Shown here: positions 6,586 through 13,781 of the stretch, in pieces
How the letters are laid out: every line of letters starts with the position of its first letter
Position numbering within the stretch: the stretch's first letter is position 1
Assembly (NCBI GenBank): GCA_023428335.1
Contig: JAEYYS010000185.1
Span: 1 to 16,948, forward strand
DNA: 16,948 nt
DNA from: Verrucomicrobiota bacterium
GTDB taxonomy: Bacteria > Verrucomicrobiota > Verrucomicrobiia > Verrucomicrobiales > Verrucomicrobiaceae
Direction of reading: 5' to 3'
Notes under the pieces: model-generated
What the model was told of the DNA's origin: nothing
Database searches by the model: none
What the model saw: the letters and a program-made list of their open reading frames with translations, nothing else
Made by a program: the position numbers and the translations under genes

Positions 6586-8013
6586 TCAGGCGACCAGCTC
6601 GCGGATCACCTGGCCGCCGAACTGGCTGAGCTGCTTGAAACGGCCGGCGTGGTAGAACGTCAGGCGGTTGTCGTCGAGGCCGAGCAGGTGCAGCAGGGTC
6701 ACGTGCAGGTCGCGCACGTGATGCACGTTGGCGACCGCGGTCATGCCGGTGTCATCGGTTTCGCCAATCGTGTGGCCGGCCTTCACCCCGCCGCCGGCGA
6801 GCCAGATCGTCATGGCGTTCGGGTTGTGATCGCGGCCGTAGGCGGTGCCGCCGCGCACGCCGTTGTCGGGGGTGCGACCGAATTCACCGCACCAGACGAC
6901 CAGGGTTTCCTCGAGCAGGCCGCGGCGTTTGAGGTCGGTGAGCAGGGCGGCGATGGGGCGGTCGACCTGGCGAATCAGGTTGCCGTGGGCGCGCTCGATG
7001 TAGTCGTGGCTGTCCCAGGTGCCGGCGTAGAGCTGGACAAAGCGCACGCCCTTTTCGACCAGCTTGCGGGCGAGCAGGCACTTGCGGCCGAAGGCATCGG
7101 TGTCGGGCTGGTTGACGCCGTAGAGGTCGAGGGTGGCGGCGTCTTCGCCGGCCAGGTCGAGTACCCCTGGCACCTGGGCCTGCATGCGGAAGGCGAGCTC
7201 GTAATTGGTCATGCGCGCGCGCAACTCCTCCTGGTCGGGGCGGGCTTCGGCATGGCGTGCGTTGAGGCGGGCGAGCAGGTCGAGGTTGGCGCGCTGGCGT
7301 TCGGGACCGACGCCCGGCGGCGGTTGCAGGTCGAGGATGGGGCTGCCCTGGGCGCGCAGGGGCGTGCCCTGAAAATGGGCGGGCAGGTAGCCGTTGCCCC
7401 AGTTGGCGCTGCCGCCCTGCGGGTAGCTGATCTCGGGCAGAACGACGAAGCCGGGCAGGTCGGCATTGAGCGAGCCGAGACCGTAGGTCACCCAGGCGCC
7501 GAGCGCGGGGTCGCCGCCGAAGCGGTTGCCGCAGTTCATCTGGTACATCGCCGTCGGATGGTTGACGCTGTCGACCTGGCAGCCGCGGTAGAAGCAGAGG
7601 TCGTCGGCGACGCCGGCGAGGTGCTGCCAGGGTTCGCTCATCCAGGCGCCGCTCTGGCCGTGCTGCTGGAAGCGGAAGGGGCTGCGCACGTAGTAGCGTT
7701 TGCCGCTCTCCATGGCCGACTTCTGCTGGCCTTCGCGGACGAACTCCTTGAGGTGCAGTTTTTCGAGCGCCGGTTTCGGATCGAAGCAGTCGATGTGCGA
7801 GGGACCGCCCTCCATCATCAGGAAGATGCAGTTCTTCGCCCGGGCCGGCACCTGCTGGGCTTTCGGAGCGAGCGGGCCGGCGGCCTCGGCGGCGGCGAGT
7901 TGGGCGGTGAGCGCCACCCCGCCGAGCGAGGCGCCCAGGCCGTAGACGAACTCGCGCCGGGTCGGTGCGTGTTGGGCGCGGGTGCCGGCGCAGGGGAAAT
8001 AGGCGGGGTTCAT
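6586..8013 (-). CDS. DUF1501 family protein, Tat-exported
   Basis: The 475-residue protein carries a twin-arginine leader (TRREFVYGLGAS at 18-29 plus hydrophobic Ala-rich stretch) and the DUF1501 hallmarks: FLMMEGGPSHIDCFDPKP at 64-81, TWDSHDY, WCGEFGRTP at 374-382, and GRDHNP shortly after. DUF1501 proteins have an alkaline-phosphatase/sulfatase-like fold and are abundant in Planctomycetes and Verrucomicrobia; activity is unproven for most. They are usually encoded next to a large DUF1549/DUF1553 (cytochrome-like) partner, but here the upstream neighbour is rpsA and the downstream neighbour a methyltransferase, so no partner is in the window. Length is normal for the family. It follows the rpsA terminator by 87 bases and must therefore have its own promoter, which I cannot define. 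Confidence 0.94.
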   Translation of the reverse strand: MNPAYFPCAGTRAQHAPTRREFVYGLGASLGGVALTAQLAAAEAAGPLAPKAQQVPARAKNCIFLMMEGGPSHIDCFDPKPALEKLHLKEFVREGQQKSAMESGKRYYVRSPFRFQQHGQSGAWMSEPWQHLAGVADDLCFYRGCQVDSVNHPTAMYQMNCGNRFGGDPALGAWVTYGLGSLNADLPGFVVLPEISYPQGGSANWGNGYLPAHFQGTPLRAQGSPILDLQPPPGVGPERQRANLDLLARLNARHAEARPDQEELRARMTNYELAFRMQAQVPGVLDLAGEDAATLDLYGVNQPDTDAFGRKCLLARKLVEKGVRFVQLYAGTWDSHDYIERAHGNLIRQVDRPIAALLTDLKRRGLLEETLVVWCGEFGRTPDNGVRGGTAYGRDHNPNAMTIWLAGGGVKAGHTIGETDDTGMTAVANVHHVRDLHVTLLHLLGLDDNRLTFYHAGRFKQLSQFGGQVIRELVA

Positions 8014-8099
8014 GGCGGCAGTCTTCGGAAACGTGCGGGAATCCGCAGGTTATCCCGGAAAAGACCGCCACCGTGCCAGGAAAAGCCGGCCATTGGCGC

Positions 8100-8130
8100 A
8101 AAAAAAGAGGGACGCCTCGCGGCGTCCCTC
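8100..8130 (-). terminator. intrinsic terminator of rpsA
   Basis: On the minus strand a perfect 10-bp stem GAGGGACGCC / GGCGTCCCTC with a 4-base loop is followed by seven T (complement of the A-run at 8100-8106). It starts 26 bases after the rpsA stop codon. This is the clearest terminator in the window. Confidence 0.95.
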
Positions 8131-8156
8131 CGTGGGATGAATGCTGGCGGGCCGTC

Positions 8157-9830
8157 TTACTGGCCGGGGCGCCATTCTTCGGTGGCGAACTTGAAGGCCT
8201 GCTCGAGGCCGACGAGGTCCGTGCTGGGGCGCAGGGCTTCGAAAGCCTGGCTTTCCTTCTGGATCTCGGCGTCGCTGTAGTTCATGGCCTTGATGGAGAG
8301 ACCAACGCGGCGCTCCACCTTGTCCACCTTGATGACGCGGGCCTCGACGTCGTCGCCGACGTTGAGCACATCCTTGACCTTGGCCACATGATCCTCGCTG
8401 AGCTGGGAGATGTGGACCAGGCCGTCGATGTCGCCTTCGAGTTCGACGAAGGCGCCGAAGCTGGCGATCTTGGCGACCTTGCCCTTGACGACGTCGCCGA
8501 CCTTGAAGCGGCTGTCGATTTCCGACCAGGGGTCGGTTTCGAGCTGCTTCATGCCCAGGCTGATGCGCTGGTTGGCCTTGTCGATGCCGAGCACGACGGC
8601 TTCGACTTCCTGGCCCTTCTTGAGCATTTCGGACGGATGGTTGACCTTGCGGGTCCAGCTGAGGTCGGACACGTGGATCATGCCATCGATGCCTTCCTCC
8701 AGCTCGACGAAGGCGCCGTAGGCCGTGAGGTTGCGGATCGGGCGGGTGAGCTGGGTGCCGACCGGGTAACGGACATCGATGTCGTCCCACGGGTTGGAAT
8801 CCAGCTGGCGGACGCCGAGGCTGATCTTGCGCTCGTCCTTGTTGATGCCAAGGACCACGGCTTCGAGTTCCTGACCGACCTGGAGCACGTCCGACGGGCG
8901 GGCGATGCGCTTGACCCAGGACAGTTCGGAGACGTGAACGAGGCCTTCCACGCCCTCTTCGACTTCGACGAAGGCGCCGTAGGCGACGAGCTTGGTGACC
9001 TTGCCCTTGACGCGCTGACCGACCGGGTAACGGCCCTCGATGTTTTCCCAGGGGTTGTTCTGGAGCTGCTTGAGGCCGAGGGAGACACGCTCCTTCTCGC
9101 GGTTGACTTCGAGGATGACGAGCTCGAGGCGCTGACCGATGCCGACCAGTTCGGTCGGGTGGTTGAGGCGGCCCCAGGACATGTCGGTGATGTGAAGCAG
9201 GCCGTCCATGCCGTTGAGGTCGACGAAGACACCGAAGTCGGTGATGTTCTTGACCACGCCGTCGACCTTGTCGCCGGGGCTGACGGACTCGAGGAACTTC
9301 TGGCGCTGTTCGGCGCGCTCGGCCTCGATGACCTCGCGACGGGACAGGACGATGTTCTTGCGGTCGTCGTTGATTTTGACGATCTTGAATTCGAAGACCT
9401 TGCCAACGTATTCGTTGAGGTCCTTCGGCGGGATGATGTCGATCTGGCTGCCGGGCAGGAAGGCTTCGACGCCGACGTTGACCATGAGGCCGCCTTTGAC
9501 GACGCTCTTGACCTTGCCCTTGACCAGGCCGCCGTCGCGGAAGACCGAGGCGATCTTTTCCCAGTTCTGCTTGTAGGCGGCCTTTTCCTTCGAGAGGACG
9601 ACCATGCCTTCGTCATTTTCCAGCTTTTCGAGGAGAACTTCGATCTCGTCGCCGACCTGGATGTCTTCGTCCTCGAATTCGTTCGAGGGGATGGCCCCTT
9701 CGGACTTGTAGCCGATGTCGACGAGGACGACCTGCGGCTTGATTTCAAGGATCCGGCCTTTGACGATGGATCCTTCGTGGAGTTCACGGAAGGATCCTGC
9801 GATCATTTCCGCGAGAGTAGCTGCGCTCAT
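8157..9830 (-). CDS. rpsA: 30S ribosomal protein S1
   Basis: The 557-residue protein has six S1 (OB-fold RNA-binding) domains: about 18-81, 100-164, 187-254, 273-340, 360-427 and 447-514. The last four are near-repeats with motifs such as GAFVEVEEGVEGLVHVSELSW and ending in KISLGxRQL-like tails. S1 binds mRNA leaders and helps load mRNAs with weak or absent Shine-Dalgarno sequences, which fits this window, where none is visible. The start at 9830 (MSAATLAEMIAGSF) is preferred over an upstream in-frame extension to 10208 because the extension is low-complexity, crosses the repeat array and lacks homology to S1. The leader directly before the ATG is purine-poor (CCCAACCCAACACAC). It is a single-gene unit ending at the hairpin at 8100-8130; cmk, its common neighbour elsewhere, is absent. 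Confidence 0.98.
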   Translation of the reverse strand: MSAATLAEMIAGSFRELHEGSIVKGRILEIKPQVVLVDIGYKSEGAIPSNEFEDEDIQVGDEIEVLLEKLENDEGMVVLSKEKAAYKQNWEKIASVFRDGGLVKGKVKSVVKGGLMVNVGVEAFLPGSQIDIIPPKDLNEYVGKVFEFKIVKINDDRKNIVLSRREVIEAERAEQRQKFLESVSPGDKVDGVVKNITDFGVFVDLNGMDGLLHITDMSWGRLNHPTELVGIGQRLELVILEVNREKERVSLGLKQLQNNPWENIEGRYPVGQRVKGKVTKLVAYGAFVEVEEGVEGLVHVSELSWVKRIARPSDVLQVGQELEAVVLGINKDERKISLGVRQLDSNPWDDIDVRYPVGTQLTRPIRNLTAYGAFVELEEGIDGMIHVSDLSWTRKVNHPSEMLKKGQEVEAVVLGIDKANQRISLGMKQLETDPWSEIDSRFKVGDVVKGKVAKIASFGAFVELEGDIDGLVHISQLSEDHVAKVKDVLNVGDDVEARVIKVDKVERRVGLSIKAMNYSDAEIQKESQAFEALRPSTDLVGLEQAFKFATEEWRPGQ

Positions 9831-9944
9831 GTGTGTGTTGGGTTGGGAGTGCCGGGGAGAAACCGCGCGCGCTCTTCCACTCCTGAGGAACACGGCGGGC
9901 TGATGTCCCGCGCCGCCATGGGGCAGCCGGACAAAAGGGCCGGA

Positions 9945-9972
9945 ATCATCGGCCGTGCCGGACGCTTGGCAA
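9945..9972 (-). promoter_or_regulatory. candidate sigma70-type promoter for rpsA
   Basis: Read on the minus strand, TTGCCA (9972-9967; five of six matches to the -35 consensus) is followed after 16 bases by GATGAT (9950-9945; four of six to the -10). It would give an rpsA leader of about 105 bases. This is based on consensus matching only and the -10 is weak. Confidence 0.3.
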
Positions 9973-9994
9973 GGGGAAAGATGGGCCCCGGCTT

Positions 9995-10050
9995 CTGTAG
10001 ACGCGGGCAGTAACCGCGTGGCTCCCGCGGGTCGGTGCCCCGCGCTGCAG
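9995..10050. repeat. 56-bp palindromic dispersed repeat, copy 2
   Basis: This copy has the same length as the one at 2712-2767 and 49 of 56 identical bases. It starts CTGTAGACGCGGGCA and ends GCCCCGCGCTGCAG; the terminal inverted repeat has one mismatch (CTGTAG/CTGCAG). It lies in the rpsA/PBP intergenic region. Its right half is duplicated directly downstream. Similarity to copy 1 continues a few bases past the end (CAAAC). Confidence 0.75.
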
Positions 10051-10095
10051 GCAAACCCGCGGGTCGGTGCCCCGCGCTCCAGGCAAACCCGCGGG
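10024..10095. repeat. 32-bp tandem repeat derived from the palindromic element
   Basis: The unit begins CCCGCGGGTCGGTGCCCCGC and ends CAGGCAAA. Two full copies (10024-10055 and 10056-10087) differ at one base, and an 8-base start of a third (CCCGCGGG) follows to 10095. The first copy is the right half of the dispersed repeat at 9995-10050 plus flank, so this is a local duplication within or after insertion of the element. It sits between the divergent rpsA and PBP promoters. Confidence 0.85.
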
Positions 10096-10103
10096 GGCAA
10101 CGG

Positions 10104-10132
10104 TTGCATGCGGGCCCGGCCTGCGATAAAAC
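10104..10132 (+). promoter_or_regulatory. candidate sigma70-type promoter for the PBP gene
   Basis: TTGCAT (10104-10109) and TAAAAC (10127-10132) are separated by 17 bases. The -10 box matches four of six and the -35 three of six. Transcription would begin near 10139, about 30 bases before the PBP ATG, directly after the tandem repeat. Consensus matching only. Confidence 0.33.
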
Positions 10133-10169
10133 CGCGAAGGATTTTGCGCCCACTGCGTCCAAGCCCCTC

Positions 10170-12344
10170 ATGAAACCCCGCGCTCCGCATCGGCCGCCGC
10201 CCCGGCATGCCCCGGGCCGCCGCTGGCGGCGGCGGCTCTTCCTGCTCGGCCTGCTGGCGGGCCTGCTCGCCATCGCCGCCATCGCGGTGACGGTCGGGGT
10301 GTACGCCCAGATGGCCCTGCTCTACGATCTCGACCAGCTCGGCGAGATGCCCGAGCGCACGGTCGTGCTCGATGCCGACGGCGAATTACTCGGCCGCATG
10401 CACGGCGAAAACCGCCAGGTTGTGTCGATCGACCAGGTGTCGCCGCACTTCCTCAAGGCCCTGCTGGCGCGCGAGGACGCCCGCTTTTACCGCCACGGCG
10501 GCATCGACTACCTCGGCGTGCTGCGCGCCGCCCTGCGCAACCTGCGGGAGGGTCGCATCGTCCAGGGCGCCAGCACGATCACCATGCAGCTGGCGCGCAA
10601 CAGCTACCCCGACCTCAACGAGCGCAGTTTCCATCGCAAGCTGCTGGAAATGATGCTGGCGCGCCGCATCGAGCGGCAGTGGAGCAAGGATCAGATCCTG
10701 CAGCACTACGTCAACCGCATCTTTTTCGGCGCCAACCTCTACGGCATCCAGCGCGCCAGCCAGGGCTACTTCGGCAAGAACGCCGCCGACCTCAGCCTTA
10801 GCGAGGGCGCCCTGCTCGCCGGCATCATCCGCAGCCCGGCGCGGTTTTCGCCCTTCCGCAACTTCCAGGGCGCGCTGCGCGAGCGCGACGATGTGCTGGC
10901 GCGCCTGCTCGGCACCGGCGGCATCAGCGCCGAGGAGGAACTGGCGGCGCGCCGCGCCGACCTCGCCCTGCGCGCCCAGCCGGCCTTCCAAAGCCAGGGC
11001 GGCTACGCGCTCGACGTCATCCGCCGCGACCTCGACCGCATCCTCGAGGAGCAGGCCATCGAGGACGGCGGCCTGATCGTCTACACCACCCTGCACAAGG
11101 GACTGCAGCTCGCCGCCGAGCAGGCCCTCGAAAAGCGCCTGGCTGCCGCGGAAAAACTGTCCGGCTACCGCCACCCGACCAAGGCCGCCTTCGACGCCAC
11201 CTGGGATGGCCAGCGCGAGGTGGTCGCCACGCCCTACCTGCAGGGCGCCCTGAGCATCCTCGACAACGAAACCGGCGGCATCCTGGCGGTGGTCGGCGGC
11301 CGCGACTACCGGCAGAGCAAGTTCAACCGCGCCACCCAGGGCAACCGCCAGATCGGTTCGACGGTGAAACCCTTTGTCTATGCCACCGCCCTCGCCGCCG
11401 GTTTCCTGCCCGGCACCTACGTCGAGGACGCCCCCATCCGCCCCGGCGAGATCGAGTCCGCCGATCCGGGCTGGTCGCCGCAGAACAACGACGGCCAGTT
11501 CAGCGGCCTGCAGACCCTGACGGCCGGTCTGGTTGAAAGCCGCAACACCATGGCGGTGCGCGTCGGCAACTTCACCGGCCTCGACCGCGTGCTCGAGGTC
11601 ATCGCCGACGCCGGCATCGGCAACCACCTCACGCGCACGCCGCAGGTCTTCATCGGCAACCTCGGCGGCACCCCGCGCGAACTCGCCAGCGCCTTCAGCA
11701 TCTTCCCGAACGACGGCATCCGCCGGCGCACCTTCCTCATCGACAAGGTCACCGACAAGGCCGGCAACGTCCTGTTCAGCAACAGTGTGCTCGAGTCCGA
11801 CATCATCCCGCCGGGGGCCGCGCACCTGATGCGGCGCATGCTCGCCCAGGTCGTCGACCGCGGCACCGCCGCCAGCATCCGCTCGGAGCACGGCTTCAAG
11901 GATCCCGCCGGCGGCAAGACCGGCACCACCAACGATTACAAGGACGCCTGGTTCGCCGGTTACACCGACCGTGTCACCTGCGCGGTCTGGGTCGGCCTCG
12001 ACCAGCCACAGACCATCATGGCGCGCGGCTACGGCAGCCGCCTCGCCATCCCGATCTGGAGCGACGTCGTCAAGAAGGCCGCCTCGCTCGGCTACATCGC
12101 CGCCGGTCCGCGCCAGGAGCCGCCCCTGCAGCCAGTGCACATCTGTCGCCTCAGCAGCCTGCTCGCCACCCGCGACTGCCAAGGCGCCGGCACCGCCTAC
12201 CAGGATCAACTGCCGACCGACATGCTGCCGCAGGGCTGGTGCGCCGCCCACCAGGGTGTCTGGGCCCGGCCGACCCTGCGCGACAGGCGCCGCCCACCCA
12301 CGGCGCAGGGGATTTTCGACAGACTGCGCGGGTGGTTCCGGTGA
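10170..12344 (+). CDS. class A penicillin-binding protein (PBP1-type transglycosylase/transpeptidase)
   Basis: The 724-residue bifunctional enzyme polymerises and cross-links peptidoglycan at the outer face of the inner membrane. A basic cytoplasmic tail (residues 1-22) precedes one membrane anchor (about 23-47). The transglycosylase domain (about 70-240) shows EDARFYRHGGID from 102 with the catalytic Glu102, GASTITMQLARN at 133-144, and RRIERQWSKDQIL. The transpeptidase domain has SxxK at Ser397-Lys400 (GSTVKPF), SxN at 457-459 (SRN) and KTGTT at 583-587, so all catalytic motifs are present. The C-terminal tail contains spaced cysteines (ICRLSSLLATRDC, GWC), a common feature at the end of PBP1a-like proteins. 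The ATG at 10170 is chosen because the upstream in-frame extension runs into the repeat array. Its TGA is 3 bases from the stop of the converging dehydrogenase gene. Codons are extremely C/G-ending. Confidence 0.96.
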   Translation: MKPRAPHRPPPRHAPGRRWRRRLFLLGLLAGLLAIAAIAVTVGVYAQMALLYDLDQLGEMPERTVVLDADGELLGRMHGENRQVVSIDQVSPHFLKALLAREDARFYRHGGIDYLGVLRAALRNLREGRIVQGASTITMQLARNSYPDLNERSFHRKLLEMMLARRIERQWSKDQILQHYVNRIFFGANLYGIQRASQGYFGKNAADLSLSEGALLAGIIRSPARFSPFRNFQGALRERDDVLARLLGTGGISAEEELAARRADLALRAQPAFQSQGGYALDVIRRDLDRILEEQAIEDGGLIVYTTLHKGLQLAAEQALEKRLAAAEKLSGYRHPTKAAFDATWDGQREVVATPYLQGALSILDNETGGILAVVGGRDYRQSKFNRATQGNRQIGSTVKPFVYATALAAGFLPGTYVEDAPIRPGEIESADPGWSPQNNDGQFSGLQTLTAGLVESRNTMAVRVGNFTGLDRVLEVIADAGIGNHLTRTPQVFIGNLGGTPRELASAFSIFPNDGIRRRTFLIDKVTDKAGNVLFSNSVLESDIIPPGAAHLMRRMLAQVVDRGTAASIRSEHGFKDPAGGKTGTTNDYKDAWFAGYTDRVTCAVWVGLDQPQTIMARGYGSRLAIPIWSDVVKKAASLGYIAAGPRQEPPLQPVHICRLSSLLATRDCQGAGTAYQDQLPTDMLPQGWCAAHQGVWARPTLRDRRRPPTAQGIFDRLRGWFR

Positions 12345-12347
12345 GCC

Positions 12348-13649
12348 TTACCAGCACAACCCCTCATATTTCCAGCTCAGCCCGGCGAGGTCGCGCCAGC
12401 CGTTGACGTCGAGCACGGCCTGCTCGGGTCGCGCCCAGGCGGCGAGGTCGGCGACCGGCACGCATTTTTGCGAGGCGACGATGAGTTCGCTGGTCTCGAC
12501 GACCTCGCGCGGGTCGTCGCGCAGCAGGGAGGCGAGGTGGGGCATGCGGCGCTGGATTTCCGCCTCATTGGCGCCGACCAGGCGGCTGAGCTGGAGATTG
12601 GGATCGTAGATGCGCAGTTCGTAGCCGCGGCCGAGCAGGGTTTCGGCGACGGCGACCATCGGGCTGCCGCGCAGGTCGTCGGTGTCGGCCTTGAAGGCCA
12701 GGCCGAGCAGGCCGATGCGGCGGGCGCCGCGGGCGGTGATGCGCTTGAGCAGCAGGTCGAGGTGGGCCTGGTTGCTGTCGAGCGTGCTGTCGAGCAGGGG
12801 CAGGTTGAGCCCCTCCTGGCGGGCCAAGGAGAGCAGGGCGCTGACGTCCTTGGGCAGGCAGGAGCCGCCGAAGGGGTTGCCCGGCTTCATGTAATAGGGC
12901 GAGATGTTCAGGCGGGTGTCGGAGCAGACGACCTCCATGACGCGACCGCCGTCGACCCCCAGGAACTTGCACAGGCGGCCGATCTCGTTGGCGAAGCCGA
13001 CCTTGAGGGCGTGGAAGTAATTGCAACTGTACTTGATCGCTTCGGCGCCCTCCCAGGCGAGCACGGCGGGCGAACCGCCGAGCAGCTGGCGGGCTTCGCT
13101 GCTTTCCGGTTCGGCGCCGTCGTGGGTGCCGACCACGGCCAGCGAGGGTTCGCGGAAGTCGCGCACGGCCGTGCCCTCGCGCAGGAACTCGGGGCAGTAG
13201 TAGATCTTCACCTGGCCGCTTGCCTGCAGGTCGGCGAGGAAATCGCGCACCAACTGGCGGGTGCTGCCCGGCAGCATGGTGCTGCGGAAGATCAGCACGT
13301 GCGGTTTGCCGGAGGCGCGCAGGGCGGCGGCGATCTGTTCGCAGACCTTGCGCACGTAATCGAGGTTGAGCCGGCCGGACTCGAGCGAGGGTGTGCCGAC
13401 GCAGATGATGCTGGCCTCGGTGGCCGCCACGGCCGCGGCGGCGTCCGTGGTCGCGGTCAGCCGGCCGTCAGCGCGCGCCGCCTGCAGCAGGCCGTCGAGC
13501 TCCGGTTCGACGATGGGCGAGCGGCCGCTGTTGAAGGCGTCGACCTTGGACGACTGCACGTCCACGCCGGTGACGGCGTGTCCCAACTCCGCGAGACAGC
13601 CGGCGGTGACCGCGCCCACGTAACCCAGACCGAAAATGCTGACGTTCAT
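12348..13649 (-). CDS. algD: GDP-mannose 6-dehydrogenase-like nucleotide-sugar dehydrogenase (AlgD family)
   Basis: The 433-residue enzyme belongs to the UDP-glucose/GDP-mannose dehydrogenase family, which oxidises a nucleotide sugar twice with NAD to the uronic acid for cell-surface polysaccharide. Seen are the NAD-binding start SIFGLGYVGAVTAG (4-17), CVGTPS (83-88), RSTMLPGS (122-129), AIKYSCNYFHALKVGFANEIGR around 204-225 with the catalytic-region Lys206 and Asn210, and GGSCLPKD with the nucleophile Cys264. Several stretches (LNISPYYMKPGNPFGGSCLPKD, RIGLLGLAFKADTDDLRGSP, final EGLCW) resemble AlgD more than UDP-glucose dehydrogenases, so GDP-mannose is the likelier substrate, without proof. 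No alginate or other polysaccharide genes are in the window. The start at 13649 is chosen against a very long in-frame upstream extension. The gene is divergent from the oxidoreductase at 13782 with 132 bases between. Confidence 0.94.
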   Translation of the reverse strand: MNVSIFGLGYVGAVTAGCLAELGHAVTGVDVQSSKVDAFNSGRSPIVEPELDGLLQAARADGRLTATTDAAAAVAATEASIICVGTPSLESGRLNLDYVRKVCEQIAAALRASGKPHVLIFRSTMLPGSTRQLVRDFLADLQASGQVKIYYCPEFLREGTAVRDFREPSLAVVGTHDGAEPESSEARQLLGGSPAVLAWEGAEAIKYSCNYFHALKVGFANEIGRLCKFLGVDGGRVMEVVCSDTRLNISPYYMKPGNPFGGSCLPKDVSALLSLARQEGLNLPLLDSTLDSNQAHLDLLLKRITARGARRIGLLGLAFKADTDDLRGSPMVAVAETLLGRGYELRIYDPNLQLSRLVGANEAEIQRRMPHLASLLRDDPREVVETSELIVASQKCVPVADLAAWARPEQAVLDVNGWRDLAGLSWKYEGLCW

Positions 13650-13781
13650 CGCGCCGACCATGGCACAGGCGCGCAGGGAGGAAAATGGGAAAGCGCGGCG
13701 GCGGTTTTTTGGTGTTTTTCTGACTCCAAGTGCACAAAACGTGTCATGCTTGCGTACTCCAAGCCTTCCGTTTTTCCTTCC

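Noticed and set aside
8072..8078. TGGCACG on the minus strand upstream of the DUF1501 gene, resembling the -24 box of a sigma54 promoter
   Set aside because: The required GC of the -12 box (TTGCA-like) is absent at the right spacing.
5200..8280. A 1026-codon plus-strand open frame antisense to the methyltransferase and DUF1501 genes
   Set aside because: It runs opposite two genes with clear motifs, has no recognisable domain, and is Ala/Gly/Val/Glu/Asp-rich as expected for the complement of GC-rich codons.
7965..10013. A 682-codon plus-strand frame with apparent Asp/Leu-rich internal repeats
   Set aside because: The repeats are the mirror of the six S1 domains of rpsA on the other strand.
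10024..10095. Short direct repeats as a possible CRISPR array
   Set aside because: The 32-bp units are directly abutting with no spacers and derive from an adjacent intergenic repeat; no cas gene is present.
10386..12251. A 621-codon minus-strand frame inside the PBP gene
   Set aside because: The PBP reading contains every catalytic motif in order; the antisense product is low-complexity.
12468..13781. N-terminal extension of the Gfo/Idh/MocA gene across the dehydrogenase gene, and the reciprocal extension of the dehydrogenase up to 15245
   Set aside because: Both extensions merely read through the antisense of the opposite gene; the Tat leader and the NAD-binding motif fix the true starts.
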